This document shows, in pieces, positions 27,301 through 40,400 of a DNA stretch of 64,000 nucleotides. How positions within the stretch are numbered: position 1 is the first letter of the stretch; every line of letters begins with the position of its first letter. Under the pieces are notes generated by a model. That model saw nothing but the letters and a program-made list of their open reading frames with translations, was not told the origin of the DNA and did not search any database. The DNA is from Nymphaea colorata. Lineage: Eukaryota > Streptophyta > Magnoliopsida > Nymphaeales > Nymphaeaceae. Location: positions 12,042,571 to 12,106,570 of the forward strand of contig NC_045138.2 of assembly GCF_008831285.2 (NCBI RefSeq), in the 5' to 3' direction. Both the position numbers and the translations under genes were made by a program.

Positions 27301-27987
27301 TAAAAGAAGAGATTGATGCAACTCGATTTGCTAAATTAAAAGTGGTTGAGCATGCTAAAGTTTACGTCAAAGGGTGACCAGACAATTTGCCAAGTCAGTT
27401 ATAAGGAGACATTTCGAAGTGAATAACTTAATCCTATAATCCATGGTGTATCTCTCAGAGGACGACCGCGTGACAATTAGGTACCGAATTGGGTTAAGGA
27501 AGCATTGCCCAATTATTTATACAGATTGATTGATGTTGACAGGATGGAACTCATTGATCATGTTAACACTTTTTACCTTAAAAAATTTTATGGTTAGTTC
27601 TCTTGCATTCACCTTTCAATCATATTTATGTTCTTTACATTTTATCCTTTATTGCTTTGGATCTTTCTCAATTGTAAAAATAATTACACTAAGACATTTT
27701 TTTTCAGTACTATCATGCAAAAATTCAAGAGCAACTCATGTAAGTAATGGGTAAAACCTGTAACGCAAGCCAAAGCAACCCACTCAGGTAACAGGTTAAA
27801 CATGAACTCAATATTAGCAAACCCAGGTAGGTAATGGGTTAAACTTGCAACAAGCTCAAATAACTCATTCAGGTAAGGAGTTAAACTTGAAATGTCATTT
27901 CAAATATGCTTTAGTTTTCAAAATTTAGGATGCTTATCTTTGCCACTAAGCACGACATACACTGACTTAGTAACAAAGAAGAGCATT
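27301..27987. other. 3' untranslated internal region of the gypsy element
   Basis: AT-rich sequence without a gene between pol debris and the right LTR. A short phrase resembling CACTCAGGTAACAGGTTAAAC recurs two to three times at 27780-27890. A purine-rich AACAAAGAAGAG (27972-27983) just before the LTR is a candidate polypurine tract. Confidence 0.45.
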
Positions 27988-29599
27988 TGTTATCACCCCT
28001 AAATTTTATCAAGAGATTGTACTCAATTTATTTAAACATATTTGAGTGATTTCAATCATTTTGATAGTGATTTGGATCTAATTTTAGACTCAAGGACTAA
28101 GCTCACCCCAAACAAACTTCTAGATCCATATCCAAATTCAAAACTTGACCTTAGATCCAAAATAGACCTTTAGATCCATGTCCAAATTAAAATCTCAACC
28201 ATAGATTCAAAACAAACTTCTAGATCCATATCCAAATCCAAATTTGACCCTAGACTTAAAACAGACATTTAGATCTGTGTCCCAATTCAAATCTCGACCC
28301 TAGATCCAAAATAGTCTATAGATCCATGTCTGAATCCACATGCAAGGTTGAAATCCAAAATCTAACTTTAGATCCTGATTTGGATCCAAGTCCAAGTCTT
28401 AGATCCAAAATACAAAGCCAAATTCCGTAATCAAACCAAGAAGCCAAATCGAGTCCAAATTAGGAAGGTGATCCTAAAAGCCGCTCTCGGGTCCGAATTA
28501 GGAAGGTGATCCTGAAAGCGGCTCTTAGGTCCAAATTAGATCCAAATCAAGAGTTTGAACTTAAAATCCAAAGTTGAGATCAAAATAACAATTTTCAACC
28601 CTATTTAGTGTCACGCGCGCGTGCAAACCTCCCTTTTGTTTTTCTCTTGGGTATGAGCTAACTAAAAACCTCCAATTCTCTTCTTCTCTTTTTCTTTTTC
28701 TTCTTTTTTTCTCCAACTTTGGGAGCAAACTTTTTTTTTTTTAACTTTCACTCTTCAAGAGTGCACAAGGAGACCGCTTGGGGAGACATTTTAACACCTT
28801 GGAAGCTCACTTGGAGGGGCTTCGGGGTCATATGGAGAAGAAGATTAGTTCCCCTCCAACTGGTCTACTTAGAAATATAAAGTCATTATCTCACTCTTTT
28901 TTTCCATTCTTTATCTCTTTATCGCTATACATGATAGCTCTAAAATCTCCTTTTCGGAGTCAAGAGCTACTCTTGAGTACACGGAGTGTAAGCAATGTGA
29001 AATAAAATTTTATTTTCCTTTCTAGAATCAAAATATATTTCTTTCTTCTCTTTGCTCATTGAATGTGTGCATTGTTTATGTTTGAAATGATGTTCATGCA
29101 TAGTTGATTGATTTTCTAATTAATATGTGAATGAACGGTAAAAACAAGTATTTGAGTTGAAAGTTCTTTATTATTATGTTAATTTTTGAGGTTAAGTTTT
29201 GTCCAACCCGAGAAAACCCTTAAAAATATGTATATGTTAAAATGCATCTTCATGACATTCTTACATTTAGTATTGATTATTTCTTATAATTACCTGATTA
29301 GGGATCTGAATGAGAGCTTTCTTACCTTATTAACTTTTCATTCTATGTCTACTTGATTTTCTCTCATACCTAACAGTTAGAAAAATAAATTTCTTTATAG
29401 TAGATGAAATAACTATTATGTTTTTAGATGTTTATATAAATATATTTTGAATTTTTGTTTTAAAAAAAAAATCAAAAAATAAGAACCTTCTTCAATGAGA
29501 CCTTGGATACTTAGCTTATGCTTTTGCATGAAACCAAGTTTCTCTCTAACCTACATAGAAAAATTGAAGTTGAAAATGCTTCAAATTATCTCTTGAATT

Positions 29600-29724
29600 T
29601 AATTTATATATATATATATATTCCCCTTTGTCTCTCTTTTTCGAAAATCTTCTTCTCTTTCTCTCTCTTTGATTTAAAATCTTCTTTTACAAATTTTCAT
29701 ATATATATATATATTAAAGTTTTT

Positions 29725-29760
<36 letters not shown>

Positions 29761-29836
29761 CGTCTCTTTTTTTTAAATTTTTCTTTACCTCCCTCTTTCT
29801 CTTTATTTATTTTGGCTTAAAATCATTTTTTATGAA

Positions 29837-29896
<60 letters not shown>

Positions 29897-29900
29897 CATA
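29600..29900. repeat. TA and CA microsatellites with a 146-bp duplication
   Basis: TA runs at about 29606-29620, 29700-29714, 29747-29760 and 29845-29880, and a CA run at about 29727-29746, interrupt the CT-rich part of the LTR. The phrase beginning CGTCTCTTTTTTTT occurs at 29761 and again at 29907, so a 146-bp segment including a TA run is tandemly duplicated. Confidence 0.85.
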
Positions 29901-30595
29901 TATATACGTCTCTTTTTTTTAAATTTTTCTTTACCTCCCTCTTTTTCTTTATTTATTTTGGCTTAAAATCATTTTTTATGAATATATGTAAGTGCATATG
30001 TGTTTATATATACATATACATATGTCATTTCTCTAAAATCACTTCCTCTCTCTCTCTCCCTCTCTTTCTTTTTCTTTCTTTTACTCATCCAAATATTTTT
30101 CTTTTAAGACCTAAAAATTTTCATTTTCATTTATTGACTTTAATAAGACCAAATCTCAACCTTTATGACAAAACGATAAAAAATATACAAACAAGTATAG
30201 GAGATCTAAATGTATGTGATCGTACGAATGCTTTTAAATGAATGTTATAATAAGAATGAAAAAAATACTTTTAATCATATAAAACCAATGCATTCACAAT
30301 CATTTGTCGAATCCACTTATGGTCATAAGCACCTCTTTAAGAAAACTTAAGGTGGAACACTAATTAGATAGTAACTGAATTAGGATAATATCTCAAACCT
30401 ACTTAATGCTTTAAGGAAACAATAATTGATTTCATTTTTTTTTTGAAAATATCAACATTAACTTTCAAAGATTTCAAACACTACTCGTAAAACTTTCACG
30501 ATTTCAAAATTTCTTTAATGAAAAAGGCTTATCCTCTCAAATGATAATTCAAAATTTTCTCATCCAAAAGTCTTTGAGACATCAATACTCAAAAG

Positions 30596-31860
30596 CAATG
30601 TTTTAAAAGGCAAAAAGGTGAGGAGAGACATTGAGCCTCTCATGAGACATGGCGAGATGAGGCGTTAGTTGAAGCGTAAGCTTCAAGGCCAAATTTGTTA
30701 ATTATATAATAACTATAAACATAACAAGAAATTTTAAAAAAAAAGTAAGAGCATATCAGGTAATCCAAGCGAAAGAATTGATGGCCAGTATGATCAAACC
30801 ATATCTTGGAATGTGCATTTAAGGCCCAAATATATAACGCTAAACAAATTGCAATCATCATAACATCTAAAAAAGAGGCAACATTTCTGAAATCCTGCAA
30901 TAACATCAGGAAATGCTCATTGAAGTTTCTCATCACTGAGTCAACAACTAATAACCGTTGAAAACTATATTGATCATACAAAATCAGTCAATGGGTTAGT
31001 TGGAGCCCATGCTGCTTCCTTTCTTTTTATTCATTTAATTGCAGGAATTTTGTTTTATTAACTATTTTGTTTCATTTTTTTGTTCTAGATTCTAACTTAG
31101 CTGAAAAAGAATCTAGATAGTATGAAAGAAAGGATAAATGACACTAGATGATCAGGATTTACCGCTCATATCATCATATTATGTGAAACTTTTCTGGTTT
31201 AAGCTAACCCTACTAGACCTGTAACTGATAAAATATAACGTCTTGACTGCAAATAAATGTAGATTATGATAATAACTCAAAAAGGTTAGTTAAGGTGCAA
31301 GAATTAGATTAGCGATTTTATGACTGGGAAGCCTAGGTTTTGTGCGGCGGCAAAATCGATGCAGCTTAAGTTAATTTTCTGTGAAGATCTTCAAAGGCTA
31401 TTATAGTCCTACCTCAGGTCTATCATTAACATGATGTTTTAATAATGAAAACAATTTCCTTCATTTGGAAGGCTTTGACTTAGGGGTTGTTTAGATAAGC
31501 TTAGGAAGAGGGAACACTACAGGCTGCTGGCAGCGATAGACCTCTGTAGCAAGAAATTTTCACCTTTCTCTCAGGCTCCCTCTTCAATAACAAAATCTAG
31601 ACATTATACCTTCACTTAAACCTATCAGTCATTATTTTCTTCTTTTCTTTAAGTTTTTTAAATTTTATAAACAAACAAAAAAAGACATGCGTGAGGCGTA
31701 TGCTTCAGGCATGAGGTGCTTCTAAGGATGAGGTGTGCGCCTCACCCAATGAAGCGCACGCTTCAGGGTGGAGGTGCCTCACCCCTTAGCCTTTGAGGGC
31801 TTTTTCTTGTAAAAATGCTTCAACGCGTATGCTTCAAGGCATCAAGTGTGTTTCACATTG
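30596..31860. mobile_element. hAT-like non-autonomous element, 1265 bp
   Basis: It interrupts the right gypsy LTR; the left LTR reads straight through the site. Ends are CAATGTTTTAAAAGG and, inverted, CAATGTGAAACAC. Flanks are CTCAAAAG (30588-30595) and TTCAAAAT (31861-31868), a decayed 8-bp target duplication as hAT elements make. Both ends carry short repeats of the type GCGTA(A/T)GCTTCA(A/G)G, like the subterminal repeats of hAT elements. No transposase is visible; a 113-codon minus-strand open frame at 30640-30981 shows no known motif. Confidence 0.65.
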
Positions 31861-32288
31861 TTCAAAATTTTTTCCAACCACATTTAAGGTGAAGAAAATG
31901 TTTAAGTAAACAATAAGTATTGTTATTGGATTAGTTATTTTTGGTAAAAACACCGAAAATGGCTAATTCTTGTATCGATGGACACGAGTTCTCTTTTTTT
32001 TCTTTTTTCTTCCAAGACAAAAACCTTATGTTTCTGAAGTAATGAAAAACCAACAATAATTTTTGGGATGCAAAAAACATCTCATGTGCTCTCTTTTTTG
32101 CTCTTTCAATGGTGACAAACTCAGAGCAACCACCATGAATCTCTCATCCCTGCTGTGCGACACCCCATCAAGAGCACCGTTGACAACCTGCCCACCATCA
32201 GTGCTTTTGGTTAATTATATTCTTGAATGATACTATAATAGAGTGGTGCTATGAATGACTATGGATTGTTACTCGAATGACTATAGAT

Positions 32289-33031
32289 CAATGTTATAAA
32301 AGGTGTAGCATATCGTGTATCGGTCAGGCCGACCTATACGCCTTATCATAATTTATCGCAAACGTAGTGTAGCGTATCGTAAAATTAAAAATTTTAATTA
32401 AAAAAATTAAAAAATCAGAAAAAATAGAGAAAAATCATTAAAAATATGAAAAAATAAACAAAAAAAATCAGAAATCAAGAAAAATGTTTTCAAATATAAA
32501 AAAGATCATATACGTAAGGAACATTCATGTGTATCAACAACATATTCAAAAATAAGAAATTAGAGATTCAAAATAACATCCATCACTATTTTAAACTTGA
32601 AAATTTTATAAAATCTTAGAACTTAGAGTCTTAGGACTTTGAGTTTCTGAACTTATATTACATTATAATTTCATAAGTTCAAAACATATAGTTATCATCT
32701 TTCATGATGCAATGATAATATCTCTCCAAATTGATGAATTCTCTGTTATTTTTTATGAAAATGGGCAAAATCTCTCCCTCCCACGTCTCTTGGACTCTTT
32801 AAATACAAGAAAAAAGAGAGGGATGAGTGTTTAAACTTTAAAAATTAAAGAATTTTGTGTTTTTTCCCGTATCGTATAATACGAGAGTGTATCGCCTGTA
32901 TCATACGATACGATGCCTGTATCATACGATACAGGTGATATGCTTATGATATACGAGCGTATCGTGTATCGTATAGATTTTTTAGACCTATGCAATACGT
33001 ATCGGATGATACGAAGATAGAGATAGCATTG
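32289..33031. mobile_element. hAT-like non-autonomous element, 743 bp
   Basis: A perfect 8-bp target duplication, CTATAGAT, lies at 32281-32288 and 33032-33039. Termini are CAATGTTATAAAA and, inverted, CAATGCTATCT. Many copies of CGTATC/GATACG in both orientations crowd the two ends, especially 32860-33010, as hAT subterminal binding repeats do. It has no transposase. It shares the CAATG ends with the element at 30596-31860, so both could be moved by one related transposase (inference). Confidence 0.75.
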
Positions 33032-33434
33032 CTATAGATTGTTACTAGCTTAGCTGAGGAAAGACACTTGGTATACCTTAAAGGAAAATCCCTCTTGTGG
33101 ATTTGCAAAACCAAACATACTGCGGGTTTATAACATCTGAGAGTTAAGGATTCCTTCATGCACAATCAATAAAAAAAACAGCAAAAAAATAAGATGGACA
33201 CTAGATGAGTATGAATAGTATTTCATTATATCATTCAAAAGAAAGTTAGAAGCTTCCACCCAACTCACCCAACTCTTGTTGGTGGAGGGTTTGCTTTTAA
33301 TATCTAGTACCTGGATATGCTGCTTCTACCATGCTTTAACTCTAAAAAATAACACATTAAAAGATTTAGAATAAGAAATGACCATCTAGTAACCCCATCA
33401 AAACAAAACTGACCTTCTACAAGCCTCCATCCAA

Positions 33435-33530
33435 GGTACCCCAACCCCTCAATAACAAAATACGATGGTACCCCAACCCCTCAATAACAAAATACGATGG
33501 TACCCCAACCCCTCCATAACACAATACGAT
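33435..33530. repeat. Minisatellite, 3 x 32 bp
   Basis: Three head-to-tail 32-bp copies start at 33435, 33467 and 33499 with GGTACCCCAACCCCT. The first two are identical; the third has two substitutions (CTCCATAACACAATAC). It lies about 1 kb upstream of the dihydrouridine synthase start codon. Confidence 0.95.
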
Positions 33531-33539
33531 GGACTCTAT

Positions 33540-34476
33540 GGTAGCGTGTAATATTCTAAAGCTGCACTACTTTGAAATATTTTAAAATACCTGCGGAAAT
33601 TTGGCCGCCGATGGCTGAAGTTTTAAACGTTTGGCTCCTATGGCCTTCCTATCTCAACCAGCGGACGTCCTTCACCGACCAACATTCCGCTTACGCTTCT
33701 TTTAGCGTCAAGATCGTCGGTCCCTTTCCATCTGTTATTGGGTTTGGACCCCGTTGTTGATTCTGCCTCAGTTTGTAACCACCTTTTTTTCTGTTTATTC
33801 TAGTGGTTTGGTCTTCAATATTACTTTTCCTCGGGTTTTCGAGGTACTTTGATGTTTCTTCCTTACTCGTTTATGTTTCCAATTTGTTGCTTCCCTTTTT
33901 CTTGGCGAGGTTAAATTGATGATTGCTTATATCGTGTAGTTTAATTGATTTTGGTAGTTGCATTTTGATCTTGCATCTCTTGTTGATCTCAATGTTCTTT
34001 GTGTTTCTTCCACCTCGAAGGAATGTGAAGATTCTATTTGTTTGGTTTTCTTTATTGGCTAACCTTTCACTAAAAACTGTTTCCGAACCTACAGGTGCAG
34101 CGGCAGTCTAGTAATATCCTGTAGTATAGCATCCACAGTGAAACAAGCGGAAATTGTTAAGTTGAATTGCAATTTGCTCCAAGAATGTTAGTTGGGAATT
34201 TTGCCCTCCGAAATCCGAATAAGATGGGAGATTTTTCTTCTCTCTTAGATGTTTTATTAAATTTCCATTACAATATGCATTTCAGCCGTTGCACTTCTAA
34301 GCGCTTTTATTAAAGTTGATAAGCCAAATATATATGTTTATTGCTATTTTTTGCCATTATATTGTTATCTATTGGATTCTGGTTACTATAGACGAGCTTT
34401 GCTGCGTCAAAGTCCACACACGGGGAGTTTAATTAGTTGGATATCCAGGTTGGGGGATTCACCCAATGCATGCTCG
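33540..34476 (+). other. 5' flank and leader of the dihydrouridine synthase gene
   Basis: About 0.9 kb upstream of the start codon. It is less AT-rich around 33590-33760 and then T-rich. Several upstream ATGs open short frames of about 60 codons that stop before the gene. A 5' leader intron is possible, for example a donor near CGAGGTAC (33841) and an acceptor near CTACAGGTGCAGC (34092), but I cannot prove it. No clear TATA box was found. Confidence 0.3.
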
Positions 34477-37400
34477 ATGGAAGCGATGATGAAGTGTGGA
34501 GTCTACAGTTTCTTTCATTCATTTCCTCTAGCTTATCGTAGCAACCTCAAGAATCAGAGACTACAACCTTACATAATTTTGTATAGGCCAGTCGCTCGGA
34601 ACTTCAGATTTATTTGCCATGGTATTGATTCTCCAAATGCTGGAATTAATAGTTGCCAACAATATCTTCCTCCATGGTTCAGGTGCAAACCTTTATATCA
34701 TTACAAGAGTGCAGTTGTTGGCTAACTAGCAGCTTCAGTTTACTGACTGATGAGCCTTTTGGATTTTTGTTTTGCAGTGTCGCTCCTATGATGGATTGGA
34801 CCGATAACCACTACAGGACTCTTGCACGACTTATATCAAAGCATGCATGGCTCTATACGGAAATGGTTGTTGCGGAGACTATTGTCCACCAACAAGAAAA
34901 TCTTGTACAAATTCTTGCTTTGCGTGCCTACCTATGTGCTAACGACATTCACATTTACTTTCCTGTTAATCTGAACATCATTTCCCTTATCTTTAACCAA
35001 GTTTTATTCATCTAATTGTTATTATTTCCTTGTCTTGTTAATGTGTTTGATTTTGTTGATGTCATCAGTTTAGAATGAAGTACGGTTTCTCTTTGGTGAA
35101 AAATTGCTAGTTGCATTGTTTGTGGAGCTTTTCCTTGGAGGATTAAAATATGCTCCCTTGCAAGTATTTGTGAGACTACAAAACAGGCCTTAGATCATAT
35201 CTCTAGGACATAAAAATTTCTTATATTGCTAGTTGCTAGAGATTCTTATAATAAGAAAATCTCCACCGGGTTGTGCTTTTGCCTAATTTTCAATATTATA
35301 GCATATAAAACATTTGATTTTTCACAAAACATCATACTTTTTTGTCTTTAAGAGCCTGTTAAAAAAAGTAAATGATGTCATCCTATGGGAATTGCAACCT
35401 ACTAGTTAGGAGTATATTTGCCTTTTATCATGATAGGCAAGTCTGATCTTTGGAACTTGTAAGAGGCTTCAATGAGGCAAGGATTTCACTAAATTCAAAT
35501 ACTTGTTGACCAGTTTTTGGTTCTACTATCAGGTCATGAAACAAAAAGAAAGAACAAACACTTTCTAAAGCTTTAAATCTTTAAGCTTGAATTGGGTTCA
35601 TCTGCCTAAATCACTAGCATATTAGGTATATGTCCACTTCCCTACATAATCATTCCCTGAGCAAGTGCATGGTGTAAAAATTCAATGTTAACAAGGGAAC
35701 ATCTTCCAGTACACATCAAATATCTTTCTGTATTTCTTCTACTTATACTTTCCCATTTGGAATCTTTCTTTTTGCCTAACACTAGTAGTTGCAACCTACA
35801 AATCTTGCTAGATTAGTTTCTTGCCTTTTTTGAAGAATTATGTGTCACATGTTTTTCTTCCAGATTCATCTCAGGTTAGGCTCATACTCTATATGCATTG
35901 CCCACAATGTTTGACAGTACTTTCTAGTTGAGATACTTAATATTTCACTAGTGGGTTAATTAGCAGGACTAGAATTTTCAGTAGATTTTTGAAATAAGGA
36001 GCTGGATGTCAGAGGCAAAAGTCATGGATATGATGTGTTAGTCATCCTAGTTTCCCCAGCTCTTTTTCCCCACTTCTTCTTTTTGCTTTTAGAATCCACC
36101 TGTACGACAAAATTCACTGATTTTCATGATAAATCCACTGGTTCAGTGGAAGACAGGTATCGCTTGTTGGCATTTTTTTTTTTTGGGTTCACATGAAGTT
36201 GCTATGATGTTCTCCTGATATTGGATCTACGGGATAACATTTATTTCGGCAAGTTTTAACTATAATATTTTGATTGGATTTTGGATCCTTATTGGATTAT
36301 TTGAATTTTCAGGATAGGTTTTTGGCTTTTCCTCCAGAGCAGCACCCAATTGTCCTACAAATTGGTGGCAGTAACCTGGAGAACCTTGCAAAAGCTACTG
36401 AACTGGCAAATTCTTATAATTATGATGAGATCAATCTTAAGTGTGTATTTTGCTTTCCCTTTTGTCTTTCTCCTGTAATTGCTTTAGTCTATATTTAGAA
36501 TGATGGTTGTTGGATTGCTGCATCTCAGTTGTGGGTGCCCAAGTGGAAAAGTAGCAGGCCATGGGTGTTTTGGTGCTCAACTTATGTTCAGGCCCAAGGT
36601 TCTATAATTGATATCGATATGAATGTGATTTTCTTTCCTATTCAGTAGTTTATGCTACAAACATGATTTTTTTCCTTTTTAGTACTTTATGTTACTTTTA
36701 TTATATAGGCTGACTTACATGCCCTGCTGCCTGCAAGGGAAGTTTGTTGGAGAGGCTATGGCAGCAATTGCTTCAAATTCCAGTGTCCCTGTCAGTGTGA
36801 AATGTCGAATTGGTGTTGATGACCGTGATACATATGACCAACTATGTGAGATTATTAACTTCAGTATTTTGCAGACAAAATAGCAATACAAGTGTTACTT
36901 TCTGGATATCTAACTTGTGTTTGATCTTGTCGTAGGTGAATTTGTTGATACAGTTTCCTCTTGTTCACCAACAAGGCATTTCATAATACATGCCAGAAAG
37001 GCACTGCTCAAAGGTCTCAATCCTGCAGAAAATAGGAGGATTCCTCCCTTGAAGTATGGGAATTCTTTCTTTTCAAGCATCCATATTCCTGATACTAAAT
37101 GGATAGTAGAACTGAGAATTTGCTACCTAACTTTCCTCATATGTAAATGAATTTGAACCTATTGCATTATTTGTAGTTGTACTTGAAGTTCTTCACTTAA
37201 GGCATGAGAGGTTGCTTCCTCTTACATATATAGCACACACACACATAGATACATATATATATATATATATTTATTCTCTAGAGAGTTCAAGATGTTTTGA
37301 TTATCTTTATTGCCAGATACGAGTACTACTTTGGTCTGCTACGTGATTTCCCTGATCTACAGTTCACAATAAATGGAGGAATAACATGCATAGATGAGGT

Positions 37401-40400
37401 TAGCATGCTAACTCAAATCATGTCATGATGATAGTCTTGCATCTATTTCAAGCAACCTAGTCAGGTATATGGATTCTAAGAATTGATATGTTTGAGAATT
37501 GAGTGATTTTATATTTTAAACTAAACGTGCTGAAAATTTTGATAACAATGGCCCTCCTACACAAATTCCCTGGTTCTGCTGCTGGAGGCAAATTTTGAAG
37601 TGAATCTACTGGGTCTGTTTCTTTCATGCCACATAGTAGGAAATGACTCATGTTCAGGCACTCCACCATTTTTGCAAGAAATGGTTCACTTCATTTTATA
37701 GAAAAATGCCTTTACTATCGTTCTATTTCTTGCTGTATAGCAAAAGGACCCTGATGCCTTGGGTTCCTAAGCAATGCTAATACTGTCAATTCAAACTGAT
37801 GTATCTGAAGAATTTGTCTTAATAGTTACTAGTTTACTAGTTTTCCTCTCTTTACCTCTATCAATTTCGTGTGTTTATTCAAATTCTCTTGGATGATTCT
37901 CCTGTAATTGTAAAATGAGAGAGACAATTTACCGGGTTCTCATCCTTTGTCTTTGAATTTCGAAAAGCTCTAAAATAAGTTTTCAAAATGCATAGAAGTA
38001 GAACATATCTAACTTGAGTTGAATCATGTTTAATTGAGCAGGAATATCATAAGAAGACATTCTTTTTAGGAAAATTGAATAGAACTTGTTTGTCTATTCA
38101 CTATTTTGCATATGTGTACACAAAAGGCATCAAAACTTGCTTGAAGGATTTTAAGAATTATGAAGCTTGTGATAATCTGAAATTGACATATTTCTTTGAG
38201 AACTGTGGGTTTTGTTTCTTTTTTTCTTCTGACCTTCATTTTTCTGTGGCTGTGCATGTTCATACTGAAAGAGTTTAGCTCCTTGTTGGTCTCTGGTTTG
38301 ATTGATAGGTACTTGCTGCAAGAAGTCAAGGAGCTCATGGAGTAATGGTTGGTCGTGCTGCCTACAGGAAGTATGAATTTTTTGTATTCTTTATGACTTT
38401 CTTATATTATGTTTTCTGCTGAGTTAGTCTCTTATCGATCCTAACTTGTCCTTGTGTAGCTGACACAGTTGACATTAAAAAATTCAACTGTTATTGGTAA
38501 AGTTTAAGTTTTGTGCTATAGATGTAGTAGCAGTGTTGGCTGCTGGCTACCGATCTTGAGCTGCACGAAACGTTGATAGGCACTCATGCACCCTAACCTC
38601 AGCTTGATTATGGCCTGTGAGCTAAGTCACATGGGGGTACAGTTCGGGTACGGGTATGGAGATACGGGTACGGACACAACAACTTTAGAAAATGTGGGTA
38701 TGGGAGTAGGCCGAATATACACACACACACATATATATAAGAGTGTGTGTGTGTGTGTGTATGCAAAATAACATAAAAAATCAAAATGAAAGCAACATTT
38801 ACATAAACAACTGATTTTAAATAAAAAAATTACATGTTAATGAACAATAACTCTAAAAATAGAATGAAAACTGAATTGGAAATGAATCACTTACGATCTA
38901 AAAGGTACTCAAGTGTGTCCAACTACCCACTTTGGGTATAGGTACGGCGACACAAGTATGTGTACCTTAGTGAATTACCCATGTGGCTTAGCCTGTGAGT
39001 CTCGAGGGGTAACCTCTATTATAAAACTCAGATGCCTCTAATTATTTCAACTCACCCTATGTAAGGGGTTACAAAGTTTGGGTTCTTACAGGACCAGATC
39101 CAATCTTACTGTAACTATTTCTTTTTGTTGAGTTATTTACATATAAGGGCTCCTTTGATTGTGAAGTTAATTCTTTTGTGATTTACCACAATTGGAAATA
39201 TGGAAGAAGTGATTGTTCATGATGGGAAAAACACTATATAGATTGTCTAAGAAATATATAAAGAAGTTTCATAAGCATTTTTTGCTTCATTAGCTTTGTT
39301 CAAGTGCCATTTTAACTTTTGAGTCATTTGAAATTGTCATCTATTCATACTGAATAAGATGCTATTACTGTCTGCCCTTTTTTTCTTGATAGTGCTTTTG
39401 TTATTGAAGGGATTACTTCTTTTCTAGGTCAAATTCCTGCTTTTTCTAACACGTCTCATAACCATGACAGCCCTTGGTCCATGCTGGGCCACGTTGACAG
39501 CACAATATATGGGTTGCCTGCTAGTACTATCTCTCGTCGCCAGGTTAGCTAGGGTACGTTATATATGGCTTCACCTTTTATTTTCTTTTTCATCACCCTT
39601 ACTATCAGTAGTTTCTACTTTCTACAGATTATTGAGAAGTTTCAGGGTTACAGTGATTCTGTCATTGGAAAATATGGGCCCAATAGACCAAGTCTACGCT
39701 CGGTGGTTAAGGTAAGTAAAAGCAATCCCAGTCCATATTCATTTTTTTCCCAGCTTACTACACAAGAAAATCAAAGCCTATCAAGCGGCTTCATTGTTGC
39801 CCAACTGCGTAAAATCCTGATTCTTGAGGTTATGTCCCTGCCACTAGGGCACTTTGGCTCGTGTAGGGAACTAAGTCCATAGAGTTCAAACCATGACTAC
39901 TGAATGTTACTCTCAAGAACATGACAACTATGAAGAAATCTTTTCCTCTATAGCAAGAATGACCTGTATACTTATATTGCTCCGACATGTCATCAGCAAG
40001 CATTACTAGACCCTAATTGGTACCAGGCTATCAAAGAGGAGATACATACTTTACAGGAACGCCACACGTGGGACCTTGTTGTTCCTCCTTCCGGTTGTGA
40101 TATTGTTGGCTCCAAATGGGTATTTACTGTCATTCTGTCAAATACCATGCAGATGGGACCCTTGAATGCTATAAAGTTCGGCTGGTCGCAAAAGGGTATA
40201 CTTAGACGTATGGTATTGATTTCTTTGACACATTCTCAACGATTGCCTGGTTAGGCACCATTCGCATCTTGATTTCTTTTGCAGTTCACTATGACTAGTA
40301 GATGCATCAATTGGATGTCAAAGATGCATTCTTGTATGACGATCTTGAGGAGACAGTTTATACGCAACAACCACCCGACTTCGAGCTTCAGGGGGAGTGT

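Larger units (their letters stand above)
23669..32089 (+). mobile_element. Gutted Ty3/gypsy element (Tat/Athila-like)
   Basis: Sequence at 21.1-24.56 kb is paralleled by 28.0-32.09 kb, so the two act as left and right LTRs of about 3.5-4 kb, the left one merging into the array. Between them lies about 3.4 kb of damaged internal sequence. In order it holds a Lys/Glu-rich gag-like tail (about 25230-25500), an RNase H connection and RNase H (25586-26230), an integrase zinc-binding region and core (26560-26900) and an integrase C-terminal part (27060-27300). All are on the plus strand and broken by stops and frameshifts. Protease and most of reverse transcriptase are missing. The integrase style and very long LTRs suit the Tat/Athila group. 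The lineage call is inference from peptide resemblance. Confidence 0.75.
27988..32089 (+). mobile_element. Right gypsy LTR, split by a hAT-like element
   Basis: It starts with TGTTATCACCCC, a usual gypsy LTR beginning, and ends near 32089 in GCAAAAAACA. Homology to the macrosatellite unit starts at about 28055, at ATTTTGATAG. Compared with the units it lacks about 450 bp around 28640 (the block that holds TATAAATA). It has a near-duplicate of about 40 bp at 28455-28530 and a 146-bp tandem duplication at 29761-30000. Without the insertion at 30596-31860 it is about 2.84 kb. Several short open frames here are not credible genes. Confidence 0.65.

Noticed and set aside
33435-33530. CRISPR-like array
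   Set aside because: The copies are directly adjacent with no spacers, and this is a plant genome; it is a minisatellite.
34351-34476. Longer N-terminus for the dihydrouridine synthase
   Set aside because: The upstream in-frame extension starts at TTG and has no ATG before 34477.
39544-39715. Gene end shortly after exon 10, making the locus a truncated pseudogene
   Set aside because: Exons 11 and 12 with conserved protein, correct phase and splice sites are present at 56152 and 58443.
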